Below, one piece after another: positions 17,679-25,774 of a stretch of 64,000 bases of DNA (position 1 is the first letter of the stretch; every line of letters starts with the position of its first letter). Both the position numbers and the translations under genes were made by a program. The notes beneath the pieces were generated by a model. That model saw nothing but the letters and a program-made list of their open reading frames with translations. It was not told where the DNA came from and made no database searches. The stretch spans positions 167,968 to 231,967 of the forward strand of contig JOBE01000013.1 in the NCBI GenBank assembly GCA_000717735.1, written 5' to 3'. The DNA comes from Streptomyces griseoluteus. Its GTDB lineage: Bacteria > Actinomycetota > Actinomycetes > Streptomycetales > Streptomycetaceae.

Positions 17679-19472
17679 TCAGTCGTCCATGCCCGCGAGG
17701 ATCAGCGGGAGGCGGGCGGTGCCGGTCTGCGTGATCTTCACCGGGACGCCCCAGTCCTGCTGGTGGACGTGGCAGGCCGGGTACTCGTTGGCGGGGTCGT
17801 CGTCGCAGGACGCGGCCATCGCAGAGACGTGCAGGACGCCCTCCGTGAGCTCCGGGTTCAGGTCGAGCTCCCGGAAGAGGTCCGTGCCCGTGCCCTCGCC
17901 GCCGAGCAGCAGCTCGGGCGGGGTCGAGGAGACCAGGAGCCGCGTCGAGGGGCCGTAGCGCTCGTCCAGCTTCTGGCCCGTGGGGGCCTGGAAGACGACG
18001 TCCAGGCGGAGGCGGCCGGGGGCGACCTCCGTGGCCTCGCGCTTGGTGCGGTGGGCGACCGCCTCGACCCGCACGGCCTCCTCGGGGAGCCGCAGCCGCG
18101 TCAGCCGGTGCCGGGCGGACTCGACGACCACGATGTCGCCGTCGACGAGGACCGCGTCGCTGGGCTCGCGCAGATCGGTGGCGAGTGTGGTGACCTCGCC
18201 GGTGGCGGGGTCGTAACGGCGCAGGGCGTGGTTGTACGTGTCGCTGACGGCGACCGAGCCGTCGGGCAGGGCCGTCACGCCCAGCGGGTGCTGGAACAGG
18301 GCCTGGCCCGCGGCGCCGTCGCGGTGGCCGAAGTCGAAGAGGCCGGTGCCGACGGCGGTGTGGACGACCCCTTCTGGGTCGATCCAGCGCAGGGAGCTGG
18401 TCTCGGAGTCGGCGATCCACAGCCGGTCCTCGGTGGCCGAGAGCCCCGAGGGCTGCGCGAACCATGCCTCGGCGGCGGGCCCGTCGACGAGGCCTTCGTT
18501 GGTGGTGCCGGCGGCGACCCCCACGGTCCCGGCCTCGGGGTCGTACGTCCACAGCTGGTGGACGCCGGCCATGGCGATCCACACCTTGCCCTGCCACCAG
18601 GCCACGTCCCACGGCGAGGACAGGTCGACGTCGAGGGCTGGCCCGGAGGTCGGGGACCCCTGCCACCACTGCTTCCCGGTGCCGGCGACGAGCTCGATCG
18701 CGCCGCTCTCCGGATCGAGCACGCGCAGGGCGTGGTTCACCGTGTCGGCGACGACGATCCTGCCGTCGGGAAGCTGCGCGAGACCCTGCGGCTCCCGGAA
18801 GACGCCTTCGCCGATCCGCCGCACGACGGTCTCGCCGTCCGCCGCGAGCTCGACGAGCTGGTGCCGGGTGGTGTCGGAGACCAGGAGGTTCCCGGAGGGC
18901 AGCAGGATCGCCTTGCCGGGGAACCGGAGGTCGGTCGCGACCGGCTCGGGCGCCACGTACGGCCCGTCCCCACGCCGCAGCGTCCCCTTGGCCTCGTGCT
19001 CGGCCTCCAGCTCCTCGACGAGCGTCCGGATCGCGTTGGCGTGGCCCTCACCGGCGTGCTGGGCGACGACGTACCCCTCGGGGTCGATCACGACGAGCGT
19101 CGGCCAGGCGCGCACGGCGTACTGCTTCCACGTCGCGAGCTCCGGGTCGTCCAGTACGGGGTGGTGCACCTCGTACCGCTCGACGGCGTCGACGACGGCC
19201 TGATGCTCGGCCTCGTGCACGAACTTCGGCGAGTGCACCCCGACGATCACGAGCGTGTCCCGGTGCTTCTCCTCCAGTTCCCGGAGCTCGTCGAGAACGT
19301 GCAGGCAGTTCACACAGCAAAAGGTCCAAAAATCCAAGATCAATACGCGGCCTCGGAAGTCGGCGAGCTTCAGATCCTTCCCGCCGGTGTTGATCCATCC
19401 ACCCTTGCCGATCAGCTCGGGGGCGCGGACACGGGCACGGCGGGGAGGGGTCGCGGGCGTGGAGTCGTTCAT
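17679..19472 (-). CDS. Thioredoxin-like protein with NHL beta-propeller (NHLRC2-type)
   Basis: 597 residues. The N-terminal 170 residues are a thioredoxin/AhpC-TSA fold with the redox site CCVNC (Cys53 and Cys56 form the CxxC). Residues about 180-500 hold NHL repeats (patterns GLAQLPDGRIVVADTVNHALRVLD and GVTALPDGSVAVSDTYNHALRRYD) forming a beta-propeller, followed by a C-terminal beta domain with a Cys pair in the last 60 residues. This is the NHLRC2 architecture. Function is probably thiol-disulfide exchange on an unknown partner. No signal peptide, so it is cytosolic. The gene is divergent from the surface protein gene. Confidence 0.93.
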   Translation of the reverse strand: MNDSTPATPPRRARVRAPELIGKGGWINTGGKDLKLADFRGRVLILDFWTFCCVNCLHVLDELRELEEKHRDTLVIVGVHSPKFVHEAEHQAVVDAVERYEVHHPVLDDPELATWKQYAVRAWPTLVVIDPEGYVVAQHAGEGHANAIRTLVEELEAEHEAKGTLRRGDGPYVAPEPVATDLRFPGKAILLPSGNLLVSDTTRHQLVELAADGETVVRRIGEGVFREPQGLAQLPDGRIVVADTVNHALRVLDPESGAIELVAGTGKQWWQGSPTSGPALDVDLSSPWDVAWWQGKVWIAMAGVHQLWTYDPEAGTVGVAAGTTNEGLVDGPAAEAWFAQPSGLSATEDRLWIADSETSSLRWIDPEGVVHTAVGTGLFDFGHRDGAAGQALFQHPLGVTALPDGSVAVSDTYNHALRRYDPATGEVTTLATDLREPSDAVLVDGDIVVVESARHRLTRLRLPEEAVRVEAVAHRTKREATEVAPGRLRLDVVFQAPTGQKLDERYGPSTRLLVSSTPPELLLGGEGTGTDLFRELDLNPELTEGVLHVSAMAASCDDDPANEYPACHVHQQDWGVPVKITQTGTARLPLILAGMDD

Positions 19473-19562
19473 GGGTCAAGGGTGCCGTACGGGTGGAAAG
19501 TAAGGGCCGGGTGGGGCGGGGATGCGTGTCCGGGGGTGGGGTCGGGGTGGGCGGTGGTCAGC

Positions 19563-21071
19563 ATGGCGGGCATGGTGGAGCGATTGGTCAGATCATCAGA
19601 CTTTTCCTGCCGACGGCTACGCGGCGGGTTTCTGGTGGTGCTCCTCGTCCTGCCCTGTCTGGCCCTGCCCGCCACTGCGGCCCGGGCCGGTGGCGTCGGG
19701 GACGGGGCCCTGGGGGTCACCGTGACCGTGAACGGGCGCGGGCAGACCGGGCTGCGGCCGCCCGCTCTCCGGGCCGGCGGACCGGTCGTGAAGCGGTACC
19801 GCCTCGTGAACCGCGGGGAGGCGCACCTGTACGGGGTGAAGGTCGTCGACCCCCAGGTCCCCTCCGGGTCCGTGCGCTGCCCCGCCGGGCCGCTCGCCGC
19901 GCTGGGGGAGCTGGAGTGCGTCGCCAGGTTCCGCGCGGCGCCCGGGGCGCATCGCGGGACCGTCCGCGCGGAGGGCGCCGTTCCCTCGCTCGGGCGGCGG
20001 CTCACCGCGACCGCCCGCACCGGGTACACCGGGGTCGCCGCCGGCCTCACGCTCACCGAGCGGGTGACGTTCGGGGCCCCGGGCCGCGGCGGCGCCGGGG
20101 CTCCGGGGCGGGCGGCCCCCGGAGCTCCCGGGCGGGGCGCGGCCACCCTCACGTACACCGTGACCAACCGCGGCAACCGGCCCCTCCACGCGGTACGGGT
20201 CGAGGACACCGCCCTCGGGCTGCGCGCCGGCGCCGTGGACTGCGCGGGGCGGCCCGGGACCGTTCCGCTGCTCGCCCCCGGCGCCTCGGCCCGCTGTACG
20301 GCCACCGTACGGCGGGCCCCGGGCACCCACCGGAGTACGGGGCTCGCCTCCGGGAGCGACCGGGTGACCACCTACGGGACCGGCGGCGGACGCGTACGGG
20401 CGCCGACGCTCGTCGCCCGGTCGTCCGCCGTCTTCACGGTGGCGCCGCCGGCCGTACCCGTAGGGGGTTCGGCGTCCCCGGGGGCTTCCGTGCGGAATCC
20501 GGCGCGGGAGCCCGTACGGGGGAGCAGTGGGGCGGCTGGGGAGGGTGGCCTTGGTGTTGGTCCTGGGGTTGGTACGGGGGTTGGTACGGGGGTTGGTGGT
20601 CCCGGGGCCGCTGGGGCTGCTGGTGTTGCTGGTGCCGCCGCTGGGGCCGCTGCCTTGCCGGAGGGAGTCGCCGGAGTGGGGGCCGGGGCCGGCGCCGCAC
20701 CGCCTCCGGCTGCCGCCCCGCCTGCCGCGGCCCCTGGCGTCATGCCCCAGGGGCCTCCCCTCGACCCGCCCGGCGGTGAGGCCGGGGTCGGCGTCGGGGT
20801 CGGGGTCGGACCTGGCGCCGGCGTGGGGGCCGGGGTCGGGATCGGGGTCGGGGTCGGTGGTGTCGACGGCCTCGTCACCCCTCCCTTCCCTCCTTCCCCT
20901 CCACCCCCTCCTTCCGCCCACCGCGCCGCCGCGCTCGACTCCGAGGGGTTCCTCGGACGGGTGCGGCGGCGGGGGCGCGAGGCGAGTGAGCTGGGGGTCG
21001 CGACGACGCTCCTGCTGCTCCTGATCCCGGCGGCCGTCGCGGCCGCCCTCCTCGGCAACCGGAGAAGCTGA
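19563..21071 (+). CDS. Secreted, Gly/Val-rich surface protein with C-terminal membrane anchor
   Basis: 502 residues from ATG 19563 (ATG 19572 also possible; neither has a good ribosome site). A signal peptide (RRLRGGFLVVLLVLPCLALPATAARA) is followed by two beta-sandwich, DUF11-like units (about 50-170 and 180-290; YRLVNRGEAHLYGVKVVDP and YTVTNRGNRPLHAVRVED), each with paired cysteines. Residues about 325-460 are low-complexity Gly-Val/Ala/Pro sequence. The end is a hydrophobic helix and GNRRS, a membrane anchor without an LPXTG sortase motif. It is likely a wall-spanning adhesin or stalk. Three bases separate it from the next gene. Confidence 0.82.
   Translation: MAGMVERLVRSSDFSCRRLRGGFLVVLLVLPCLALPATAARAGGVGDGALGVTVTVNGRGQTGLRPPALRAGGPVVKRYRLVNRGEAHLYGVKVVDPQVPSGSVRCPAGPLAALGELECVARFRAAPGAHRGTVRAEGAVPSLGRRLTATARTGYTGVAAGLTLTERVTFGAPGRGGAGAPGRAAPGAPGRGAATLTYTVTNRGNRPLHAVRVEDTALGLRAGAVDCAGRPGTVPLLAPGASARCTATVRRAPGTHRSTGLASGSDRVTTYGTGGGRVRAPTLVARSSAVFTVAPPAVPVGGSASPGASVRNPAREPVRGSSGAAGEGGLGVGPGVGTGVGTGVGGPGAAGAAGVAGAAAGAAALPEGVAGVGAGAGAAPPPAAAPPAAAPGVMPQGPPLDPPGGEAGVGVGVGVGPGAGVGAGVGIGVGVGGVDGLVTPPFPPSPPPPPSAHRAAALDSEGFLGRVRRRGREASELGVATTLLLLLIPAAVAAALLGNRRS
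20540..20865 (+). repeat. Low-complexity GGTxGG/GTCGGG repeats inside the surface protein gene
   Basis: Short reiterations such as GGTACGGGGGTT (twice, 20571-20594) and GTCGGG units (about 20788-20860) encode Gly-Val runs. They are prone to slippage, so length may vary between strains and the assembled length may be unreliable. Confidence 0.7.
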
Positions 21072-21073
21072 CC

Positions 21074-21823
21074 GTGGTCCTGCTCGAAACGCTCGTCGTC
21101 GTCCTCGGCGTCGCGCTCGTCGCCGCCCTCGCCGTCGTCGCCAAGACCCGGCTCTTCCCGCTCGGCGAGGACGAGGAGCCGCGCGAGGACGTCGCCGAGT
21201 ACATCGCGATGATGGTGTCGGTCCTCTACGCCGTCGTCCTCGGCCTCTGCCTGGTCTCCGTCTGGGACACCCGCTCCTCCGCCGCCGACCACGTACAGGA
21301 CGAGGCGAGCGCCCTGCACCAGACGTACCTGCTCGCGGACGCGCTCCCCGCCGACCGGCGGCAGCCGCTGCGGGACGCGGCCCGGACGTACGCCGATCAC
21401 GTCGTGTCCGTCGAGTGGCCGGTGATGGCGACGCGCGAACCGCTCGACCCGGCCGGCTGGCGGCTCCTCGAACAACTGCGGCAGGCCGGCGAGGTCGGGG
21501 AGACCGCGAAGGTGCCCCACCAGATCGCCGCCCAGGAGGTCCTCGCCCAGCTCGGCTACGTCGACGACGCGCGGCGCGGCCGGGAGGCGGCGGCGCAGGA
21601 GCGCCTCTCCCCCGTGCTGTGGACGGGCCTCATCATCGGCGGCGCGCTGACGCTGGCGTTCATGTTCCTCTTCGGGATCAGGCGGAGCGCGACCCATGTG
21701 GTGATGGTGATGGGCCTGGCCGGCTTCATCGCCTTCACCGTGCTGCTGATCCATCAGCTCGACTCGCCGTTCGGCCCGGTGCTCGGGGCGACGCCGGACC
21801 CGTTCACCCGCTACTTCGGGTGA
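21074..21823 (+). CDS. DUF4239 (bestrophin-like domain) membrane protein
   Basis: 249 residues from GTG 21074, three bases after the previous stop. Two hydrophobic segments near the N-terminus (TLVVVLGVALVAALAVV and MMVSVLYAVVLGLCLVSVW), a soluble middle (about 65-170), and two more near the C-terminus (LIIGGALTLAFMFLFGI and VVMVMGLAGFIAFTVLLI) match the DUF4239 layout. Related to bestrophin-like channels by name only; no transport activity can be inferred. Probably co-transcribed with the surface protein. Confidence 0.85.
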   Translation: MVLLETLVVVLGVALVAALAVVAKTRLFPLGEDEEPREDVAEYIAMMVSVLYAVVLGLCLVSVWDTRSSAADHVQDEASALHQTYLLADALPADRRQPLRDAARTYADHVVSVEWPVMATREPLDPAGWRLLEQLRQAGEVGETAKVPHQIAAQEVLAQLGYVDDARRGREAAAQERLSPVLWTGLIIGGALTLAFMFLFGIRRSATHVVMVMGLAGFIAFTVLLIHQLDSPFGPVLGATPDPFTRYFG

Positions 21824-21855
21824 GAAGCACCGCTCGCACGGGCAGGCATACCGGC

Positions 21856-22347
21856 GTGAAATATCTCGTACGGGACAAGATCTTCGCGATCGGCGACGAC
21901 TACTGGATCGAGGACGAGCAGGGCCGCCACGCCTTCCTCGTCGACGGCAAGGCGCTGCGGCTGCGCGACACCCTGGAGCTGAAGGCCCCCGACGGGCGCG
22001 TCCTGATCACGCTGCGGCAGAAGATGTTCAGCCTGCGGGACGCCATGACCATCGAGCGCGACGACCAGCCGCTCGCGTCGGTCCGCCGCAAGCGGCTCTC
22101 GCTGCTGCGCAACCACTTCCGGGTGACGCTCGTCGAGGGCACCGAACTGGACGTCAGCGGCCGGATCCTGGACCGGGAGTTCACCGTCGAGTACGAGGGT
22201 GAACTCCTGGCCCACATCTCCCGCCAGTGGTTCCACGTCCGCGAGACGTACGCGGTGAACGTGGTCCGCGAGGACGCGGACGCCGCCCTGCTCGTGGCCG
22301 TGGCGGTGTGCGTGATCCGGATGGCCGAGCGGGAGCGGGGGGACTGA
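21856..22347 (+). CDS. LURP-one-related (LOR) family protein
   Basis: 163 residues from GTG 21856. It opens VKYLVRDKIFAIGDDYWIEDEQGRHAFLVDGKALRLRDTLEL, which is typical for bacterial LOR/tubby-like beta barrels, and continues with the strand pattern LITLRQKMFSLRDAMTIERD. A C-terminal hydrophobic helix precedes VIRMAERERGD. Relatives are related to phospholipid scramblases and Tubby; the bacterial role is unknown. It follows the DUF4239 gene by 32 bp on the same strand. Confidence 0.9.
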   Translation: MKYLVRDKIFAIGDDYWIEDEQGRHAFLVDGKALRLRDTLELKAPDGRVLITLRQKMFSLRDAMTIERDDQPLASVRRKRLSLLRNHFRVTLVEGTELDVSGRILDREFTVEYEGELLAHISRQWFHVRETYAVNVVREDADAALLVAVAVCVIRMAERERGD

Positions 22348-22368
22348 GCGGGAGGTCTTCTCCGGGGG

Positions 22369-23670
22369 TTACGCGGCCTTCCGCAGGGCCTGTTCCAGGT
22401 CCTCCCACAGGTCCTCGACGTGCTCGATGCCGACCGAGATCCGAACCGTTCCGGGGCCGATCCCGGCCGCCGCCAGGGCCGTCGCGTCGAGCTGGTGGTG
22501 CGAGGTGGAGGCCGGGTGCATCACCAGGGTCTTCACGTCGCCGAGGGAGACGCTGAGGGAGGCGAGCCGCACCGCCTCGACGAAGACGCGGCCCGCCTCC
22601 CGGCCGCCCGCCAGGTCGACCGAGACGACGCCGCCGCCCCCGCGGGGCAGCAGGCGTGCGGCGATCTCCCGGTCGGGGTGGCTCGCGAGCGCGGGGTGCC
22701 GGACGGCCTCGACCGCCGGGTGCGCGGCGAGCCTGGCCGCGAGGTCGGCGGCGCTCGCGCACTGCCGCTCCATGCGCAGGGACAGGGTCTGCATGCCGCG
22801 CAGGGTGAGCCAGGCGGCGAACGGGTCGGTGGACGCGCCCTGCTCGACGGCGTGGTGGCGGACGCGCCCGTACAGCTCCGGGTCCTTGAAGACGGCGAGG
22901 CCGCCGAGGACGTCCGCGTGCCCGGCCAGGTACTTGGTGGCGGAGTGGACGACGATGTCGGCGCCGTGGTCGAGGGGCCGGCAGAGGAGCGGGGACGCGA
23001 AGGTGTTGTCGACGGCGACCGGGACCCCGGCCTCGGCGGCGACGGCGGCGAGCACCGGCAGGTCGGAGACGCGGGTGGTCGGGTTGGCGATGGTCTCCAG
23101 GTAGAGGAGCCGGGTCGTGGGGCGCAGGGCCGCGCGCACCTCGTCCGGGTCGGTGCCGGAGACGTAGGTGACGTCGACGCCCCAGCGGGCGGCGAGGTCG
23201 GTGAGGACCGCGTACGTACCGCCGTACACGCAGGACTGGGCGATGACGTGGTCGCCGCTGGAGACCAGGCCGAGCAGGACGGCGTTGACGGCGCCCATGC
23301 CGGAGGCGAAGGAGAGTGCGGTGGCGCCGCCCTCCAGGCGGGCGACGGCGTCCTCCAGGGTGCGGACGGTGGGGTTGCCGAGGCGGCTGTAGAGGAAGGC
23401 GTCGCCGGAGGTGAAGGCGGTGGCGAGGGCGTCGGCCGAGTCGAAGGCGAAGACGTGACCCTGGTGGAGCGGGACCCCGAGGGGCCGGCTGCCCGTGATC
23501 TCGACGTGCGGCGGGTGAACGGCGAGGGTCTCGGGGCGGGGGACCCCGGCGGCGTGGGGCGCGGGGGCGTGGGACGTGGCGTCGGCGGGCGCGGAGCCGT
23601 GGGACGTGGCGTCGGCGGGCGCGGAGCCGTGGGACGTGGCGTCGGCGGGCGCGGAGTCGGCGTGGCTCAT
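22369..23670 (-). CDS. Trans-sulfuration family PLP enzyme (cystathionine gamma-synthase/lyase or methionine gamma-lyase type)
   Basis: 433 residues from ATG 23670. Cys/Met metabolism fold type I: SFASGMGAVNAVL phosphate-binding loop, a YLETIANPT strand, VAVDNTFASPLLCRP, and the PLP lysine in HSATKYLAGHAD (Lys246). Sequence alone does not separate synthase, lyase and methionine gamma-lyase activity. The first 35 residues are three copies of a ten-residue SAPADATSHG-type repeat encoded by a 30-bp tandem repeat, which the family lacks. It is divergent from a MocR regulator, 63 bp apart, which may control it. Confidence 0.9.
   Translation of the reverse strand: MSHADSAPADATSHGSAPADATSHGSAPADATSHAPAPHAAGVPRPETLAVHPPHVEITGSRPLGVPLHQGHVFAFDSADALATAFTSGDAFLYSRLGNPTVRTLEDAVARLEGGATALSFASGMGAVNAVLLGLVSSGDHVIAQSCVYGGTYAVLTDLAARWGVDVTYVSGTDPDEVRAALRPTTRLLYLETIANPTTRVSDLPVLAAVAAEAGVPVAVDNTFASPLLCRPLDHGADIVVHSATKYLAGHADVLGGLAVFKDPELYGRVRHHAVEQGASTDPFAAWLTLRGMQTLSLRMERQCASAADLAARLAAHPAVEAVRHPALASHPDREIAARLLPRGGGGVVSVDLAGGREAGRVFVEAVRLASLSVSLGDVKTLVMHPASTSHHQLDATALAAAGIGPGTVRISVGIEHVEDLWEDLEQALRKAA
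23569..23658 (-). repeat. Three 30-bp tandem repeats at the start of the PLP enzyme gene
   Basis: Copies at 23569-23598 and 23599-23628 are identical; the third (23629-23658) has a substitution near its end. They keep the reading frame and add SAPADATSHG units to the protein N-terminus. Confidence 0.92.
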
Positions 23671-23708
23671 GTGATCAGTCTGTGGACGGGCCGTTTGCCT
23701 TCCCAGGT

Positions 23709-23744
23709 CCAATACCGGCAGATTGGTTCGGCAATGGAGCCAAT
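23709..23744. promoter_or_regulatory. CCAAT-type repeats in the MocR/PLP-enzyme divergent promoter
   Basis: CCAAT at 23709-23713 and ATTGG at 23722-23726 form an 18-bp inverted repeat. A further CCAAT at 23740-23744 is a direct repeat of the first, 31 bp away (about three helical turns) and just inside the MocR coding start. MocR regulators such as GabR bind directly repeated boxes separated by about 30 bp, so autoregulation and control of the divergent gene are likely. Confidence 0.5.
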
Positions 23745-25215
23745 CGACGCGTCCGTCACCGACCTGACCGCCCGGCTCGGCCGCTGGTCGGCCGGGCGCG
23801 GGCCGCTGTACCTACTGCTCGCCGCCCGGCTGCGCCGCCTGATCGACGAGGCCGCGCTGCCCCCCGGCACCCTCCTGCCGCCCGACCGGCGGCTCGCGCA
23901 GGCCCTGTCCGTGGGCCGTACGACGGTGGTCGCCGCCTACGACACCCTCCGTCACGAGGGGCGGCTCGTACGGCGGCAGGGCAGCGGGACCCGGGTCGCG
24001 CGCGCGGCGCTCGCTCCGGAGGCGCCCCGGGTGACGGAGACGTCGAACCCGCTGTTCCTGCACCTCCTGGAGGCACCGGACGACGTGATCCTGCTGAGCT
24101 GCGCCGCGCCCACCCAGCCACCGCCCGCCCTGGCGGAGGCGTACCGCACGCTCGTCCTGCCCGACGGCGACATCGGCTACCACCCGGCAGGTCTCGCGGT
24201 GCTGCGGACGGCGGTGGCGGGGCGGTACGCGGCGCGGGGGGTGCCGACCGAGCCGGGGCAGATCCTGGTCACCACCGGTGCGCAGCAGGCGTTGTCGCTG
24301 CTCGCCCGGCTGCTCCTCGCGCCCGGGGACGGGGTCCTCGTGGAGGCGCCGACGTATCCGGGGGCGCTCGACCTGTTCCGGGAGACGGCGGCCGTACCGC
24401 TGCCGGTGGCGGTGGGTCCCGACGGCCTCGACGTGGCGGAGGCGATACGGGTGATGGAGGATCACCGGCCTTCCCTCGCCTACGTGGTGGCCCGGTTCCA
24501 GAACCCCACGGGGACGGTCCTCCCGCCGCTCGCGAGGCGCCGGCTCGTGGAGGCGGCGAACGCGCTGGGCGTGCCGCTCGTCGACGACGAGGTCCTCGGC
24601 GACCTGGCGTTCGACGCCGACGACACCGACGACACCGACGGCGTCCCGGAACCGTTCCACCCCTCCCTCTCCTCGTACGGCGAGGTGATCGCCGTCGGCT
24701 CGCTCAGCAAGGTCGTGTGGGGCGGGCTGCGCATCGGCTGGGTGCGCGGCCCTGCGTCCCTGGTCTCCCGGCTCGCCCGTCTGAAGGCCCTGCACGACCT
24801 GGGCTGCGACGTGCCGTCCCAACTGGTCGCGGCCCGGCTCCTCGACGGGTTCGCGGCCGTACGGGACGCCCGGCTGCGCGATCTGCGCGCGGGTCACGCC
24901 CACCTCCGCGCGGAGCTGGCCCGGCTGCTCCCCTCCTGGTCCTGCGCCCCGGCGACCGGCGGCCAGACCCTCTGGGTGCGGCTCCCGCACGGCGACGGCG
25001 TCTCCTTCGCCCAACTCGCCCTCCGGCACGGTGTGGCCGTACTGCCGGGGGCGACGACCGACGCCCTCGGCGGCAGCGTGCGGCACCTGCGTCTGCCGTT
25101 CCTGCTGCCGCCCGAGGTGCTCACGGAGGCGGTGCGCAGACTGGCGGCAGCCTGGGCGGAGTACACGCCGGGCCCGGTGCCCGAGCGGGCGTCCCTACGG
25201 GGCATCACCCTCTGA
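23734..25215 (+). CDS. MocR-family transcription regulator (GntR HTH fused to aminotransferase fold)
   Basis: 493 residues. N-terminal GntR winged helix (about 15-85: LYLLLAARLRRLIDEAALPPGTLLPPDRRLAQALSVGRTTVVAAYDTL), a linker, then an aminotransferase class I domain with VTTGAQQALSLLARLLL, NPTG (FQNPTGTVLPP) and the PLP lysine in SLSKVVWGGLRIGW (Lys326). Such proteins use PLP and an amino compound as effector. The divergent trans-sulfuration enzyme is the natural target. A short acidic Asp-Asp-Thr repeat interrupts the domain near residue 295. Confidence 0.95.
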   Translation: MEPIDASVTDLTARLGRWSAGRGPLYLLLAARLRRLIDEAALPPGTLLPPDRRLAQALSVGRTTVVAAYDTLRHEGRLVRRQGSGTRVARAALAPEAPRVTETSNPLFLHLLEAPDDVILLSCAAPTQPPPALAEAYRTLVLPDGDIGYHPAGLAVLRTAVAGRYAARGVPTEPGQILVTTGAQQALSLLARLLLAPGDGVLVEAPTYPGALDLFRETAAVPLPVAVGPDGLDVAEAIRVMEDHRPSLAYVVARFQNPTGTVLPPLARRRLVEAANALGVPLVDDEVLGDLAFDADDTDDTDGVPEPFHPSLSSYGEVIAVGSLSKVVWGGLRIGWVRGPASLVSRLARLKALHDLGCDVPSQLVAARLLDGFAAVRDARLRDLRAGHAHLRAELARLLPSWSCAPATGGQTLWVRLPHGDGVSFAQLALRHGVAVLPGATTDALGGSVRHLRLPFLLPPEVLTEAVRRLAAAWAEYTPGPVPERASLRGITL

Positions 25216-25314
25216 CCAGGCGCGGGAGATCCCACCTTGCGTCTCGGGCGTCACCACGGAAACATACGGTGCACCTGCAAAGTGATGATCTTTTTTTCAT
25301 GGGGGCGCAGCGAC

Positions 25315-25761
25315 ATGGGCTTTGACGAGGACTGGGCCGGAATACGGTCCGGCACGACGGCGCAAGACCCGGTCGGTACGCGGCTGAACCAGCTCGACGG
25401 CGGCGGTGGAGGCGGCGGCGGTGCTTCGGGCGGTGCGCCGAACCTCGCCACCGCACCAGCAAAGAAGAAGGCCGCGGCCAACACCATCGAGAACGAGCTG
25501 GAGCCGGACACGGCGAAGGCCGCCAAGTGGGCCGACGCCGCCACGACCGCCGCCGTCGGCGGATTCGAGGGCTGGGCCACCGCCGCCGGCCTGAAGACCG
25601 TCGAGACCACCTGGGACAACCAGGTCAAGAACCTCCTCGCCCGGCTCGCCTCCGAGAAGACCGCCCTGCGCGGCGCCGCGCTCTCGTTCGGCCAGCAGGA
25701 GATCGACACCCGCGCCCGTATCGCGGGGGTCCGGCCGACCTCGCGCATCGAGCAGTACTGA
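25315..25761 (+). CDS. WXG100-like small helical protein, locus B
   Basis: 148 residues from ATG 25315, with a GGGGG run about ten bases upstream. It has a Gly-rich linker near residues 27-40, then helices around TTWDNQVKNLLARLASEK and a C-terminal FGQQEIDTRARIAGVRPTSR. It is a paralogue of the locus A protein at 11293-11745, with the same order and the same ending. Sits 13 bp ahead of the larger WXG-domain gene. No signal peptide or membrane segment. Confidence 0.78.
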   Translation: MGFDEDWAGIRSGTTAQDPVGTRLNQLDGGGGGGGGASGGAPNLATAPAKKKAAANTIENELEPDTAKAAKWADAATTAAVGGFEGWATAAGLKTVETTWDNQVKNLLARLASEKTALRGAALSFGQQEIDTRARIAGVRPTSRIEQY

Positions 25762-25774
25762 GAGGGCGGCGGAC

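Noticed and set aside
16302..19562. Upstream part of a 1589-codon plus-strand frame
   Set aside because: This part overlaps the aminopeptidase and lies antisense to the thioredoxin-NHL gene. Only the last 502 codons (from 19563) show a signal peptide and domains.
23569..23658. Possible CRISPR array
   Set aside because: The 30-bp units are contiguous without spacers and keep a coding frame; no cas genes are present.
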